NCBI RefSeq assembly: GCF_000400735.1
Contig: NZ_KE007367.1
Span: forward strand, 518,912 to 582,911
Source: Acinetobacter tandoii DSM 14970 = CIP 107469
Lineage (GTDB): Bacteria > Pseudomonadota > Gammaproteobacteria > Pseudomonadales > Moraxellaceae
Length of the DNA: 64,000 bases
Reading direction: 5' to 3'
The notes beneath the pieces are model-generated. The model was given only the letters and a program-made list of their open reading frames with translations. It searched no databases and was not told the origin of the DNA. Of the stretch, positions 17,893 to 25,779 are shown one piece after another (the stretch's first letter is position 1; the number at the start of each line of letters is the position of its first letter). A program made the position numbers and the translations under genes.

Positions 17893-17959
17893 GAAGGATT
17901 CTTTGATATCTTTAAATCATATGATAATCTATTGATATCTTAATAAAAAATCTCAAGAA

Positions 17960-18205
17960 ATGAGCATATATAACGACTTTAGCATTGATTATTTAAGCGA
18001 TACTCAATATGAAAAGATTACTATAGAGATCTCGTATAAAGAACAAATACTTTGTCAATTAAATAAAGATAAGGGGAATGATAATATCGAAATTCAGTTT
18101 TTTCATGAGTCGAGAATATTACCAGATCAAGTAATATTCAAATTCCCATTAGAAGAATTTATCAGCCTATTAAATGAATTGAAGCAAGACTTAGTTTCTG
18201 CTTGA
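17960..18205 (+). CDS. Small acidic protein, possible immunity protein
   Basis: 81 residues, acidic, soluble (TIEISYKEQILCQLNKDKGN then IEIQFFHES and a C-terminal EFISLLNELKQDL helix). The compact alpha/beta composition and its place in a string of unrelated small genes between Xer sites suggest an orphan immunity protein. I cannot name a family from sequence alone. Confidence 0.6.
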   Translation: MSIYNDFSIDYLSDTQYEKITIEISYKEQILCQLNKDKGNDNIEIQFFHESRILPDQVIFKFPLEEFISLLNELKQDLVSA

Positions 18206-18290
18206 TTTATACATACTTTTAAAGGAGTTTTTAGGCTATCAAAACTAGTCATTAGGATTTAATATCTGGATCAATTGACATGTATTTGAT

Positions 18291-18752
18291 ATGGAGTTTA
18301 ATGCTTTGAAAGTAAAAGGTTCTTCAAAAAAACAAAATCCACCTTTTTTTGATGAAAATACAGATATTTTCAAGAACTCTCCAACACTAAAAATAGAAAA
18401 GCTCTGGGGGATGTGTAGTAGAAATTTTAGTGATGTTGCTAATAAAAACTACGCTAAAGTAATTCAATCTGTTTTTTCTAAATACAAAGTGAAGGAACAG
18501 GTTCGCTCATTTGAGTCCACTGGGAGAATATTAGAGTTTGATATTTCATGCTCTATGTATGACTGTTTGGCATATGAAGAAACCAATGGATTCTTCGATG
18601 AGTGCGATTGTCCACCCCCAGAATTCTGGATTGCCTATATTGACGATAAAATATTTGCTTATATTCCAAAAGAATACTTAGATATTGCAAATTTAGGTGT
18701 CGAAATATCTATGAGCGGAAGCTTGCAATGGGTCAAAACATTTGTGGATTAA
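18291..18752 (+). CDS. Hypothetical protein, possible immunity protein (153 aa)
   Basis: 153 residues, soluble, with a Cys-bearing acidic patch (GFFDECDCPPPEFW) and a Trp-rich middle. No known motif recognised. It lies between forward site G and reverse site H together with the 81-residue gene, so the two may form one Xer module. Confidence 0.55.
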   Translation: MEFNALKVKGSSKKQNPPFFDENTDIFKNSPTLKIEKLWGMCSRNFSDVANKNYAKVIQSVFSKYKVKEQVRSFESTGRILEFDISCSMYDCLAYEETNGFFDECDCPPPEFWIAYIDDKIFAYIPKEYLDIANLGVEISMSGSLQWVKTFVD

Positions 18753-18780
18753 TTTTTTATACGTATATAAGCTTTCCTGA

Positions 18781-18808
18781 AATTCACGGAATACACCTTA
18801 TATAAAAT
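18781..18808 (-). repeat. dif-like Xer site H (reverse class, degenerate XerD arm)
   Basis: On the minus strand: XerC half ATTTTATATAA, spacer GGTGTA, XerD half TTCCGTGAATT. The spacer is the one I know from Acinetobacter plasmid pdif sites; the XerD arm is degraded. Confidence 0.45.
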
Positions 18809-18917
18809 TATAAATTTATGAACCTTAGTCAGCATCGTAAGTAAAATCTTTGTTTTAGAGTCGCAAGCTTCAACATCGATTAGCTTAAATGGAGAACTTT
18901 GCATCCCATCCGAATTT

Positions 18918-19499
18918 CTACAATGCGAAATAGGTATGTTTAAGGCATTGTGTTGTAGTTTCATCAAGGTTATTTTCTATTTCGTTCCAACTGTCTAGAT
19001 ATTTCTGAAATTGATCATTCATAAAGTTTGGATCTAATGCTACCTGCATATAGTAGCCGTCAACAACCAGAGCTATAAAGCTTAGATTACTTTCAATAAT
19101 GGCATACCCACCATTTTGCATTTGCAAGAAAGAACGAGAAGCATAGTCTAAATACTTAGTTTCGATTGGAGTCTTAGCAATCATTGCTGGAGTATATGCT
19201 GCAAAGGTATTTTTATTTTTTACACTATTTATGGGTAGCCAATAAAGATATCCATCTGTTTGCTTTAGACTCTCACATAGCAGTTGGTATAAATCTTGAC
19301 TGCACTTTCCATTGTATTTATTTGAGTAGTCTAATAAATTTAATTTTTTATTTTTATGAATTACTGAAGGATCGATATGATTATGATGATTAATCCATAA
19401 TGTAAATATCTTAGAAATATTGGTATATTCCTGATTACTTAATCTCCCATAGTAGGGCTTTAATGGATCACAATCCTCAATCCAAGGTTCAGTTTTCAT
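18918..19499 (-). CDS. Hypothetical protein, possible immunity protein (193 aa)
   Basis: 193 residues, soluble. Features: WIEDCDPLKPYYGRLSNQEY at the start and GGYAIIESNLSFIALVVDGYY near 135. The C-terminal 20 residues look unlike the rest (TTTQCLKHTYFAL), and a minus-strand frame overlapping the end could be its shifted continuation, so truncation is possible. Family not recognised. Opposite in direction to its left and right neighbours, as expected for independently acquired cassettes. Confidence 0.55.
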   Translation of the reverse strand: MKTEPWIEDCDPLKPYYGRLSNQEYTNISKIFTLWINHHNHIDPSVIHKNKKLNLLDYSNKYNGKCSQDLYQLLCESLKQTDGYLYWLPINSVKNKNTFAAYTPAMIAKTPIETKYLDYASRSFLQMQNGGYAIIESNLSFIALVVDGYYMQVALDPNFMNDQFQKYLDSWNEIENNLDETTTQCLKHTYFAL

Positions 19500-19622
19500 A
19501 CTTGTATAGATGCCTCATTCAAAAAAAACATACTTTACGTCATAAAACTAAATATCAAGTCTGTTTTTGAGTCGATGTTCAAAAAACCACTTAGAAAGTT
19601 AGAATATTAGAGTTAAATTTTC

Positions 19623-20042
19623 ATGAATCAAATAGATGTAATTTTAAAACATTTTAAAGAATGGCACCCTTATGCGGGAATAGAATATTTATGGTATAGC
19701 TGTGATGGTGAGATAGATGATGAAAATTATCCAGACGTAAAATTTGAATTTAATCCTGATACTGCTTTTTTTATGGCCTTAGAAAGACTCTTAAAAAGAG
19801 GTGATGCATGTTTGTTTTACGTTGATTGTATTGAGCATCCGAAACGAGGGGAACGTTTAACAGAATCACCAGATGAGCAGCTAGCTTTACTTAAAGAAAT
19901 ATGGATTGGTAAGGAAAAAATGGACAAATTGGATGAAGAGCATGGTTATTTAGGTTGGTATTTTTTATCAATTTGTCCTTACTCATTAACTCAGAAAATG
20001 TTTGATGAAGATGGATATTTTTTAAGGTGGTATGTTAATTAA
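19623..20042 (+). CDS. Hypothetical protein, possible immunity protein (139 aa)
   Basis: 139 residues, acidic, with many aromatic residues (EYLWYSCDGEIDDENYPDVK, LGWYFLSICPYSL). The middle ALERLLKRGD...ESPDEQLALLKEIW reminds me of DUF596-like proteins, some of which are annotated as polymorphic-toxin immunity proteins; this is an impression, not a match. It ends 85 bp before reverse Xer site A. Confidence 0.55.
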   Translation: MNQIDVILKHFKEWHPYAGIEYLWYSCDGEIDDENYPDVKFEFNPDTAFFMALERLLKRGDACLFYVDCIEHPKRGERLTESPDEQLALLKEIWIGKEKMDKLDEEHGYLGWYFLSICPYSLTQKMFDEDGYFLRWYVN

Positions 20043-20127
20043 TTTTTGTAGAATGTTCAAAAGATAACACTTTCGGAATTTAATATTTTTTCTATTGAAT
20101 TGAATAAGTGCTTTAAAGTTTTTCTAA

Positions 20128-20155
20128 AATTAACATAATGCACGTTATATGAAAT
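20128..20155 (-). repeat. dif-like Xer site A (reverse class)
   Basis: On the minus strand: XerC half ATTTCATATAA, spacer CGTGCA, XerD half TTATGTTAATT. One base from the usual XerC arm ATTTCGTATAA. Confidence 0.8.
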
Positions 20156-20198
20156 TTGAAAATAATATTATCTACTCGATATTTATATAAATTTAAAA

Positions 20199-20226
20199 AT
20201 TCCCTATAACCACCATTATGTTAAAT
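20199..20226 (+). repeat. dif-like Xer site F (forward class)
   Basis: XerC half ATTCCCTATAA, spacer CCACCA, XerD half TTATGTTAAAT. Only 43 bp from site A and in the opposite orientation, as between adjoining pdif modules. Confidence 0.7.
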
Positions 20227-20233
20227 GGGAGAA

Positions 20234-20788
20234 TTAGATCCATCCCCCAGTAATAAAATCTCCTGAATCATATCCAATAGAGTACCCAACTTTTCTCTCT
20301 GGGTAAGCGGTTTTATAATGATTCATTGACGCTTGTGCCAGTTTAAGTGCATAAGCTAAGAACAAAGGATATTCAGCATAATTATCTAGTTCTGTTTCAT
20401 CTGCTAAATCTTCAATAGATCGTAAAATTTCAGAACTAAAAGTGCCTAGCTCAGGATAGTATGTTTTGGCCTCAGACATCCAATCAAGGTTATCTTCTTC
20501 TGCAATGTATTGATCTGATACTGCAAAATATAGATATCCATTATCAGAAAGACCAAACCAAAACCCTTGCTCAATAAAGGGAGAAGCCTCTTTTTCTAAA
20601 GAGTCAATTACGTGGGCTGCTAAACTTTCAACTTCTGTTGCGTAATCTAATGCTTTGAATAGTTCCCAGCTTTTATTTGGCTGCATTTCATGACAATGTT
20701 TGATGATCGTTGTCATGAAATTATCAATATCTAGATCATTTTTATGAAGATCAATTTCTTTAAAGATTTTTACGAAGTCAAATGACAT
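20234..20788 (-). CDS. Hypothetical protein in a single-gene Xer module
   Basis: About 184 residues from ATG 20788, which has ATATAGG eight bases upstream; an ATG at 20809 adds seven residues. Soluble and acidic (PFIEQGFWFGLSDNGYLYFA, then a helical acidic middle). It is enclosed by forward site F and reverse site B, the clearest pdif-type module in the window. Likely a cargo gene, perhaps an immunity protein; no family recognised. Confidence 0.6.
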   Translation of the reverse strand: MSFDFVKIFKEIDLHKNDLDIDNFMTTIIKHCHEMQPNKSWELFKALDYATEVESLAAHVIDSLEKEASPFIEQGFWFGLSDNGYLYFAVSDQYIAEEDNLDWMSEAKTYYPELGTFSSEILRSIEDLADETELDNYAEYPLFLAYALKLAQASMNHYKTAYPERKVGYSIGYDSGDFITGGWI

Positions 20789-20845
20789 AAACAGCCTATA
20801 TCTTTCCAAAATTTAAATAAGTAAGACACTTTTTAGATCTCCTAA

Positions 20846-20873
20846 AATTAGCACAATGCACGTTATACGAAAT
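20846..20873 (-). repeat. dif-like Xer site B (reverse class)
   Basis: On the minus strand: XerC half ATTTCGTATAA (exact consensus as I know it), spacer CGTGCA, XerD half TTGTGCTAATT with two changes. Confidence 0.7.
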
Positions 20874-20914
20874 CAAAAATGGGGGGCTTAAGCTTCAATT
20901 TTTACAGGAATTTT

Positions 20915-21391
20915 TTAATATTCAATATATTCATGTAGCGAGTTTATAAAGTGTTCAAATCTATCAGCTAAAAAAAGAATTTTTCTTTTATCTTGATTTG
21001 ATCCGTAATCGTAGAAATTATCATGTAGAACTAAGACAATTTTAGGTTGATCTTTTGCCCATGGAAATCTGTAATCAAAGCAAATGGAATCGCCATTAGG
21101 TGTGCCACCAAATCCGATTAGCTTACCATCATAGTCATCATCACCTTCAGGGAACTGGAAACCTTCTATTCGAGGTGTATGCATATATCCACCAAATTCC
21201 ACACAAGAAATATTTAGTTCTCCATCAGTGTCAATAAAGTCAAAGCTGCTAATTTTGGGGGTTAAACCATCATGTTGTGAAATAAGTTCTATATATTCAG
21301 GAGGAAATTCCACCCCCAAAGTATTAGCAAAATTTTTAATTATTTTCTTGTCAACTTTACCATTAGGGTATAAATCACCAATATCTTGCAT
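20915..21391 (-). CDS. SMI1/KNR4 (SUKH) family protein, probable immunity protein
   Basis: SUKH-superfamily proteins are commonly immunity proteins against nuclease and other polymorphic toxins. The 158 residues show the family pattern: an N-terminal helix before LGVEFPPEYIELISQHDG, the conserved strand, then a central GGTPNGDSICFDYR (typical of SUKH, G(D)xICFD) and a C-terminal helix DRFEHFINSLHEYIEY. No cognate toxin gene is nearby, so it is an orphan. It lies between reverse sites B and C. Confidence 0.85.
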   Translation of the reverse strand: MQDIGDLYPNGKVDKKIIKNFANTLGVEFPPEYIELISQHDGLTPKISSFDFIDTDGELNISCVEFGGYMHTPRIEGFQFPEGDDDYDGKLIGFGGTPNGDSICFDYRFPWAKDQPKIVLVLHDNFYDYGSNQDKRKILFLADRFEHFINSLHEYIEY

Positions 21392-21439
21392 TATTCATTA
21401 CCTTTAATCATATTCACTAGTATTTTCTATATTTTAAAT

Positions 21440-21467
21440 TATTAACATAATACACGTCATACGTAAT
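21440..21467 (-). repeat. dif-like Xer site C, left end of prophage unit 2
   Basis: On the minus strand: XerC half ATTACGTATGA, spacer CGTGTA, XerD half TTATGTTAATA. Downstream DNA is homologous to that after site D at 60143 (both run into GCCGTTCTAGGGTTCA and the 72-residue gene). Confidence 0.6.
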
Positions 21468-21604
21468 ACTTGAAATTTTCGTATAAGCATCAATATCTTG
21501 ACCAAAGCCGTTCTAGGGTTCAATGCACTTGAACAGTTTTTTGATTTTGCGCAATTTTCATAGGTCAGAAAGAGGATAGTCTATTTTGAACATATGATAA
21601 TTAT

Positions 21605-21823
21605 CTAATTCACTGTTCCTAAAACAGGTATCAACTTAGGTCCAGCCATTCTCGCCTTACTGATGATTTCCAACAACTCATCATAAGTCAGCTCAAACTT
21701 ATCCTCACTATCAAAAACATAAACCATGTTCTTGCCTTCAAGTTCAGGTGGAGTAGGTGGCGCAAAGCGTTTTGGGATAATGATCTGTGCAAGTTGTTCA
21801 TCAGTTAATTTAAATAAGTGCAT
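21605..21823 (-). CDS. Conserved 72-residue protein of the umuC cassette (copy 1)
   Basis: Nearly identical to the product at 60363-60581 (MHLFKLTDEQLAQI start; MVYVFDSEDKFELTY middle). Small acidic protein of unknown role that follows umuC in both copies by a few bases, so it was co-transcribed with it. Here umuC is destroyed but this frame is intact, either because decay is recent or the protein is useful alone. Confidence 0.7.
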   Translation of the reverse strand: MHLFKLTDEQLAQIIIPKRFAPPTPPELEGKNMVYVFDSEDKFELTYDELLEIISKARMAGPKLIPVLGTVN

Positions 21824-21830
21824 GTTTTAT

Positions 21831-22380
21831 CCTACTCTTGGTAAGTCAGACCATTTTGTTAAATACGATGGTTATCTAAGGTTTTGATTCATGTGCCATG
21901 TGGCTTCTTGATTGTTAGCAATGCCAAGCGTGACGAGATTCTTTCCAAACCGTTCACTGATGGCTTCAATTGCATCGGATAGTTTTTCGCGCTCTTGCTT
22001 ATGCGAATAGTCGGTAAATAAGTCGGGCATAAACTTGGATTTATTTGTGATTTCGAGCAGCACAATTCCTGCCTTTTTATACTTAAACCCTTCTTAAATA
22101 TCTGATCGATGCCTTTCATTGCAGCTTTTGTGATGAGTAATAAATCATCTGTATGCTCATGCATCTGGACCACAATATAGGGCGAATAGCGCTCAGTCTT
22201 ATCAAATCGACTGGTTTGAATATAAACCCCAATCATCTTGCAGATTAAGCCATCATCTCGCATTCGCTTCACCGCTCTGGCTACATAGAGTCGTACCGAG
22301 GTTGAGATCATCCACTTCATACACAGAGCTGCCATACGAACGACTACTGATGATTTGTTTCTTCGCTACTGCATCATCAG
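21831..22380 (-). pseudogene. C-terminal remnant of umuC
   Basis: Homologous to the 3-prime half of the intact umuC at 60585-61880. Damage includes a TCA to TAA change near 21877 (LR-stop), one missing A near 22085, and a 2-base loss near 22300. Homology ends at about 22380, where sequence jumps to a phage replication-region gene. The N-terminal half, the umuD-like gene and the early phage region are all missing. Confidence 0.88.
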
Positions 22381-22388
22381 TCAAGTAG

Positions 22389-22649
22389 AATAATACAAAT
22401 TTAGCACAACAAGTAATTGAGCACAATGAAGATTTTTTAATCGGGGATGTCGTTGTACTTGAGGGTATTCCACTTGATTTTGATGCGCTTTACCACGTGA
22501 CAGAGGTTTATGAATACACAGTGGATTTTTTTATCGGCATGGGAATTTTGACAATAAATAAAAGATTTGTCCGTAGTGCTTCAACCACGGAACTTATGAC
22601 AAAACGCCGTCTAACCGAAGCTGAACATTCAATAGCGGAGGTTCCATGA
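22389..22649 (+). pseudogene. 5-prime-truncated phage gene at the deletion junction
   Basis: An 86-codon open frame with no start enters from the junction and ends TGA at 22647, overlapping the next ATG as ATGA. Product fragment: NEDFLIGDVVLEGIPLDFDA ... VTEVYEYTVDFFIG ... KRRLTEAEHSIAEVP. The tight overlap with the next gene shows it was a real operon member whose N-terminus was lost in the deletion. Family not recognised. Confidence 0.55.
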
Positions 22650-22954
22650 TTACCAACAAAGTCCTTAAGAAACAACCTGAGCATAAACACGCTCAAGGTG
22701 TCCAGTCATGGTATGAGCCAGCACTTCGCACATTAGAGGGATTGCTAGAGATCCGTAAAGCCAACCTGCGTAGGATTAACAATGACGAATCAAAAGCTGC
22801 AGTGATGCGAAGTGAATTCATAGAAATGCTGATGACCGAACATCGAATCTCAGCTTGGTATGCAGGAGAGATCATTGCCAGCCTGTTACGTGCCGAGCGA
22901 ATCATGATGTTTGGTCGCTTTATACAGATTATTGAAAAGGAAGGTGAAGCGTGA
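22646..22954 (+). CDS. Phage early-region protein, unknown (102 aa)
   Basis: 102 residues, helical and basic (RTLEGLLEIRKANLRRINND). It overlaps its neighbours by 4 bp on each side, inside the replication operon. Possibly a small replication or regulatory protein; no motif supports a function. Confidence 0.65.
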   Translation: MITNKVLKKQPEHKHAQGVQSWYEPALRTLEGLLEIRKANLRRINNDESKAAVMRSEFIEMLMTEHRISAWYAGEIIASLLRAERIMMFGRFIQIIEKEGEA

Positions 22955-23877
22955 GCCTAGATGCAACGATATGGGCTTGGAAGGCAGATATTGAAAGTGC
23001 TACCCAACGCTTAATACTACTCTCACTTGCTGATCGCGCTGGTGAAAATCACAAGTGTTACCCAAGCTTAATGCGTATGGTGAAAGACACAAAAATGAAT
23101 CGGAAAACCATCATCAAAGGATTGGACGATTTAGAGCAAAAGCAGCTTATCAGGTTCACTGGTGAGATTGTGGGGAATGGCGTAAAAGTCTATCAACTTA
23201 TCGGCATTGTTGGACGTGAAGAGGAAAATGCCAGTACCAAAAAGGGGACTAGTGGTAAAAACGGTACTAGTTCCAATTTAGGCACAGGTTCCGAAATTGG
23301 TACTAGTACCGAAAATGGAACGGGGAGTAGTACCAAAAACGGTACCGAGACCAGTACCGAAATCGGTACACAGAATCTCCCAAGGAATCTCCCAATTGAA
23401 TCTAAAAATAAAAAAGATTGGCTTTGCTTTAAAAAACTTCGAGAAGAAATTACTTTGGCCGATGACAGCATCGATCCAAAAACCATCCTGACAGCGAAAT
23501 GGGCAGAACGGGAGAAACGAGCATTCGAGAATTACAACCGCAGTAAATCCCTTTGTGATGAACTCATGAACTTCCACTTTGCAGATTGGCTGCTGAACGC
23601 ATATCGAAGTAAATATTCCCAAGAGACCAAAGCGGGATACAGCAAAACACCTACAGCCAATAATCCAAAGCACCTGACTGAAAAACAGATAGCCACTTTC
23701 GCGCAGAAACTTGCTCACCATCCAGAATTTTCAAGCAAGTACAGCGAACCAGGTGAGTCCTTTGAAAAACTTGCAGCTCGTATCGCCGTAAAACTTGAAG
23801 ATCCAACACAGGCCAAAAAATGGGAGTCCTACCTGAAGCAGGTTGGTTTTAGTGGCAACTTACTGGAGGTGGCATGA
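22951..23877 (+). CDS. Phage replication initiator-like protein (helix-turn-helix, O-type)
   Basis: 308 residues. The N-terminal 90 residues form a winged helix of the type found in phage replication proteins (ATQRLILLSLADRAGENHKC then NRKTIIKGLDDLEQKQLIR). A middle low-complexity stretch of Gly-Thr-Ser-Asn (about 97-140) is encoded by repeated GGTAC-containing units. The C-terminal half is helical. Position ahead of DUF1064 and a Q-like gene fits a lambda-O-like initiator whose gene contains the origin. Helicase loader not identified. Confidence 0.7.
   Translation: MSLDATIWAWKADIESATQRLILLSLADRAGENHKCYPSLMRMVKDTKMNRKTIIKGLDDLEQKQLIRFTGEIVGNGVKVYQLIGIVGREEENASTKKGTSGKNGTSSNLGTGSEIGTSTENGTGSSTKNGTETSTEIGTQNLPRNLPIESKNKKDWLCFKKLREEITLADDSIDPKTILTAKWAEREKRAFENYNRSKSLCDELMNFHFADWLLNAYRSKYSQETKAGYSKTPTANNPKHLTEKQIATFAQKLAHHPEFSSKYSEPGESFEKLAARIAVKLEDPTQAKKWESYLKQVGFSGNLLEVA
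23240..23375. repeat. Iteron-like repeats inside the replication gene, candidate phage origin
   Basis: About eight spaced repeats sharing GGTAC/GTACC cores: AACGGTACTAGT, ATTGGTACTAGTACCGA, AACGGTACCGAG, ACCAGTACCGA, ATCGGTACA. An A-rich stretch follows at 23400-23420. In lambda the origin iterons and AT-rich region lie within gene O in the same way. Confidence 0.5.
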
Positions 23878-24287
23878 GCTCAATCAGCGTTGCCCAGTAT
23901 CGTGAAATGTTTCCACAGCCTACTCAACCAAAGGGAAAGAGCAAAGGCAACAAGTTTAAAGCCATGAAGGTTGAACTAGATGGAATGACCTTTGATAGCA
24001 AGAAAGAGTTTAAACGGTACATCGAACTTAAAGCGATGCAGCAACGTGGTGAGATTCGAGATCTAGAGCACCACACTAAATTTGAATTGGCACCAAAGAC
24101 GAAAATTGAGGGGGAGAAACGGGCAAAACCAGCTTTGAGATACTTTGCTGATTTCACGTATTACCGCAGTACTGGAGAGTTTGTAGTGGAGGATGTGAAG
24201 TCAGTAGCGACAAGAAAATTAGCGAGTTATCGCCAAAAGAAACACTTGATGAAAACAGTGCACAACATAGACGTAAGAGAGGTATAG
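23874..24287 (+). CDS. DUF1064 phage protein (predicted nuclease-like)
   Basis: 137 residues matching DUF1064: MTFDSKKEFKRYIELKAMQQ, GEIRDLEHHTKFEL, then PALRYFADFTYY and FVVEDVKS. The E-x-D...E-D-V-K arrangement resembles a PD-(D/E)xK nuclease core, and such proteins may serve in phage recombination or Holliday-junction processing. Overlaps the replication gene by 4 bp. Confidence 0.82.
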   Translation: MSSISVAQYREMFPQPTQPKGKSKGNKFKAMKVELDGMTFDSKKEFKRYIELKAMQQRGEIRDLEHHTKFELAPKTKIEGEKRAKPALRYFADFTYYRSTGEFVVEDVKSVATRKLASYRQKKHLMKTVHNIDVREV

Positions 24288-24290
24288 GGG

Positions 24291-24797
24291 ATGAATTTAG
24301 CGGTAGATCAGCAACACATTATGCAGGTTATAGACTGGTCTCGTTTTGACTTGGAAGGATGGTTATATCAGTTTGGGGCATGGATGTTTTCAGCATCAGG
24401 TACATGTGGGAAAAGTATCAATCCAATTGCAGTTGCTATGGATAATGCGGTGAAAGCTCAGAAATACAAGAAGCTTACCAAAGCCCAGCAACAGCAAATT
24501 ATCGTGGACTATCTTTCTGGTGACTTTGAGCCACCTAAAGCGAAACGTAGCCGTATTGCTTGCCAGATTAGCGATAATGAAGCTCGCGCCGTACAGCGTT
24601 TAATTCTGGATATACAGGGGCAATCCGAAATTCTGGACGACTGGATGGATGCAATTATCAGCCGCTACTTTTATGGCAACTCATGGGCTGAAATGGTGAC
24701 AAATGAACGAAGCCAGATGGATGCACGTATGGATGTAAAGTGTGGTCTGGCTGCGTTGCATTGTAAAAATATGATAATAAAATTTAAAGGTAAATAA
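24291..24797 (+). CDS. Probable late-gene antitermination protein (Q-like)
   Basis: 168 residues. The C-terminal part (LDDWMDAIISRYFYGNSWAE followed by a helical RMDVKCGLAALHC) and the location at the end of the replication operon, before the late genes, fit phage antitermination proteins of the Q type. The helix-turn-helix-like tail would contact DNA at the late promoter. Sequence support is modest; a RusA-type or other late regulator cannot be excluded. The late operon contains many terminator hairpins, which is consistent with such a factor. Confidence 0.45.
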   Translation: MNLAVDQQHIMQVIDWSRFDLEGWLYQFGAWMFSASGTCGKSINPIAVAMDNAVKAQKYKKLTKAQQQQIIVDYLSGDFEPPKAKRSRIACQISDNEARAVQRLILDIQGQSEILDDWMDAIISRYFYGNSWAEMVTNERSQMDARMDVKCGLAALHCKNMIIKFKGK

Positions 24798-24805
24798 TCT
24801 TTATA

Positions 24806-24819
24806 AAGTACATGTACTT
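24806..24819. terminator. Palindrome between convergent genes, possible terminator
   Basis: AAGTACATGTACTT is a perfect 14-bp palindrome followed on the plus strand by ATGTCTTATTTTT. It lies between the Q-like gene and the convergent HNH gene. Confidence 0.35.
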
Positions 24820-24856
24820 ATGTCTTATTTTTAAACTGGTAGGCTAAATTTCTGCT

Positions 24857-25702
24857 CTAGATTGATTTACCTGCCTCTTCTAAAAATGATTTTATAAATA
24901 TTTTTTCACGATGCCATTTCATATATTTTGCATGAGAGGGTTGAAGAGCCACCTTAGTATCTTTCAGAATACCAAGCGTATTACGAACGTCATTAGATAA
25001 GGCTTTCGAAATAAGTATTTTGCCGTCATCTTTAAAGGAAATTAATCCTTTATCAAAAAGTGCATCCAAGTTAGGGGAAAGGAGCAACCCATTAAATTTA
25101 TCAAGACGCTCTTCATTTGTAGAGTCTCTCCAAGGTTTAATATGAGAAGCACGTAAAATATCAACATAGTTACAACTACTCACACAACATTTACCCCACA
25201 TATGAATTAGTTCTCTCCTAAAACTTCCTTGTCCAATACGAGCATTTATAAGTTGTTGCTTAACAGTTTTATTTAATTCTGGATTACTTCGGATTTCGTT
25301 TTCTGCATCAGCTTCAATAATAATTTTAATTTCATCAGTAACCCAATATTTCCTTTTCTTATTATCGGGTTTTACACCATGATTCTTACAAAATTCTAAG
25401 AATTGTATTTCTAAAGTAGAATTATGACTAGGAATGGATTTAAAAATTTTGGTTATGGCTACATTAGTTTCTCGTCCATTTTTGCCATCATTTTTAGAGT
25501 GAATTTCTAAATTATTGTCGATATATCCTATAAATCTTGAAGGTGCAAAAGCAATTCCTGAATCCGACATGTAAGGTACAAAGCATAGGCCTTTCTGTAT
25601 TAACTTTAAATACTGACCTAAAGTTGTTTGTGAAGTGTCTTTAGATTTTTCAAATTCTTTAATATTATTTCTTATTTGGTCAGTATTTGTAACAACTTCC
25701 AT
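24857..25702 (-). CDS. HNH endonuclease (restriction-type), phage moron
   Basis: 281 residues. The C-terminal HNH domain shows CCVSSCNYVDILRASHIKPW, then FNGLLLSPNLDALFDKGLISF: His of SHIKPW, Asn of SPNLD and the downstream FDKG typical of the restriction-like HNH group. Two Cys pairs upstream may bind zinc. The N-terminal 140 residues are an unassigned domain. Opposite in direction to the phage operons, as for accessory defence genes carried by prophages. Target unknown. Confidence 0.82.
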   Translation of the reverse strand: MEVVTNTDQIRNNIKEFEKSKDTSQTTLGQYLKLIQKGLCFVPYMSDSGIAFAPSRFIGYIDNNLEIHSKNDGKNGRETNVAITKIFKSIPSHNSTLEIQFLEFCKNHGVKPDNKKRKYWVTDEIKIIIEADAENEIRSNPELNKTVKQQLINARIGQGSFRRELIHMWGKCCVSSCNYVDILRASHIKPWRDSTNEERLDKFNGLLLSPNLDALFDKGLISFKDDGKILISKALSNDVRNTLGILKDTKVALQPSHAKYMKWHREKIFIKSFLEEAGKSI

Positions 25703-25779
25703 TAATTATTCTCCAGAATAAGTATGATTTATCAATTTGTTATGTGCTCAAAGATGATGCAGTTATAGTAAATTGTACA

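Noticed and set aside
18749..18967. Minus-strand 72-codon frame at the end of the 193-residue gene
   Set aside because: It covers site H, has no ribosome site, and may only be a frameshifted tail of the neighbouring gene.
19523..19550. Degenerate reverse Xer-like sequence upstream of the 139-residue gene
   Set aside because: Only the central ACG and part of the XerD arm match; not counted, although a site here would complete the module pattern.
23193..23721. Antisense frames over the phage replication gene with repeated Val/Pro/Phe
   Set aside because: They mirror the GGTAC repeats on the other strand; composition alone explains them.
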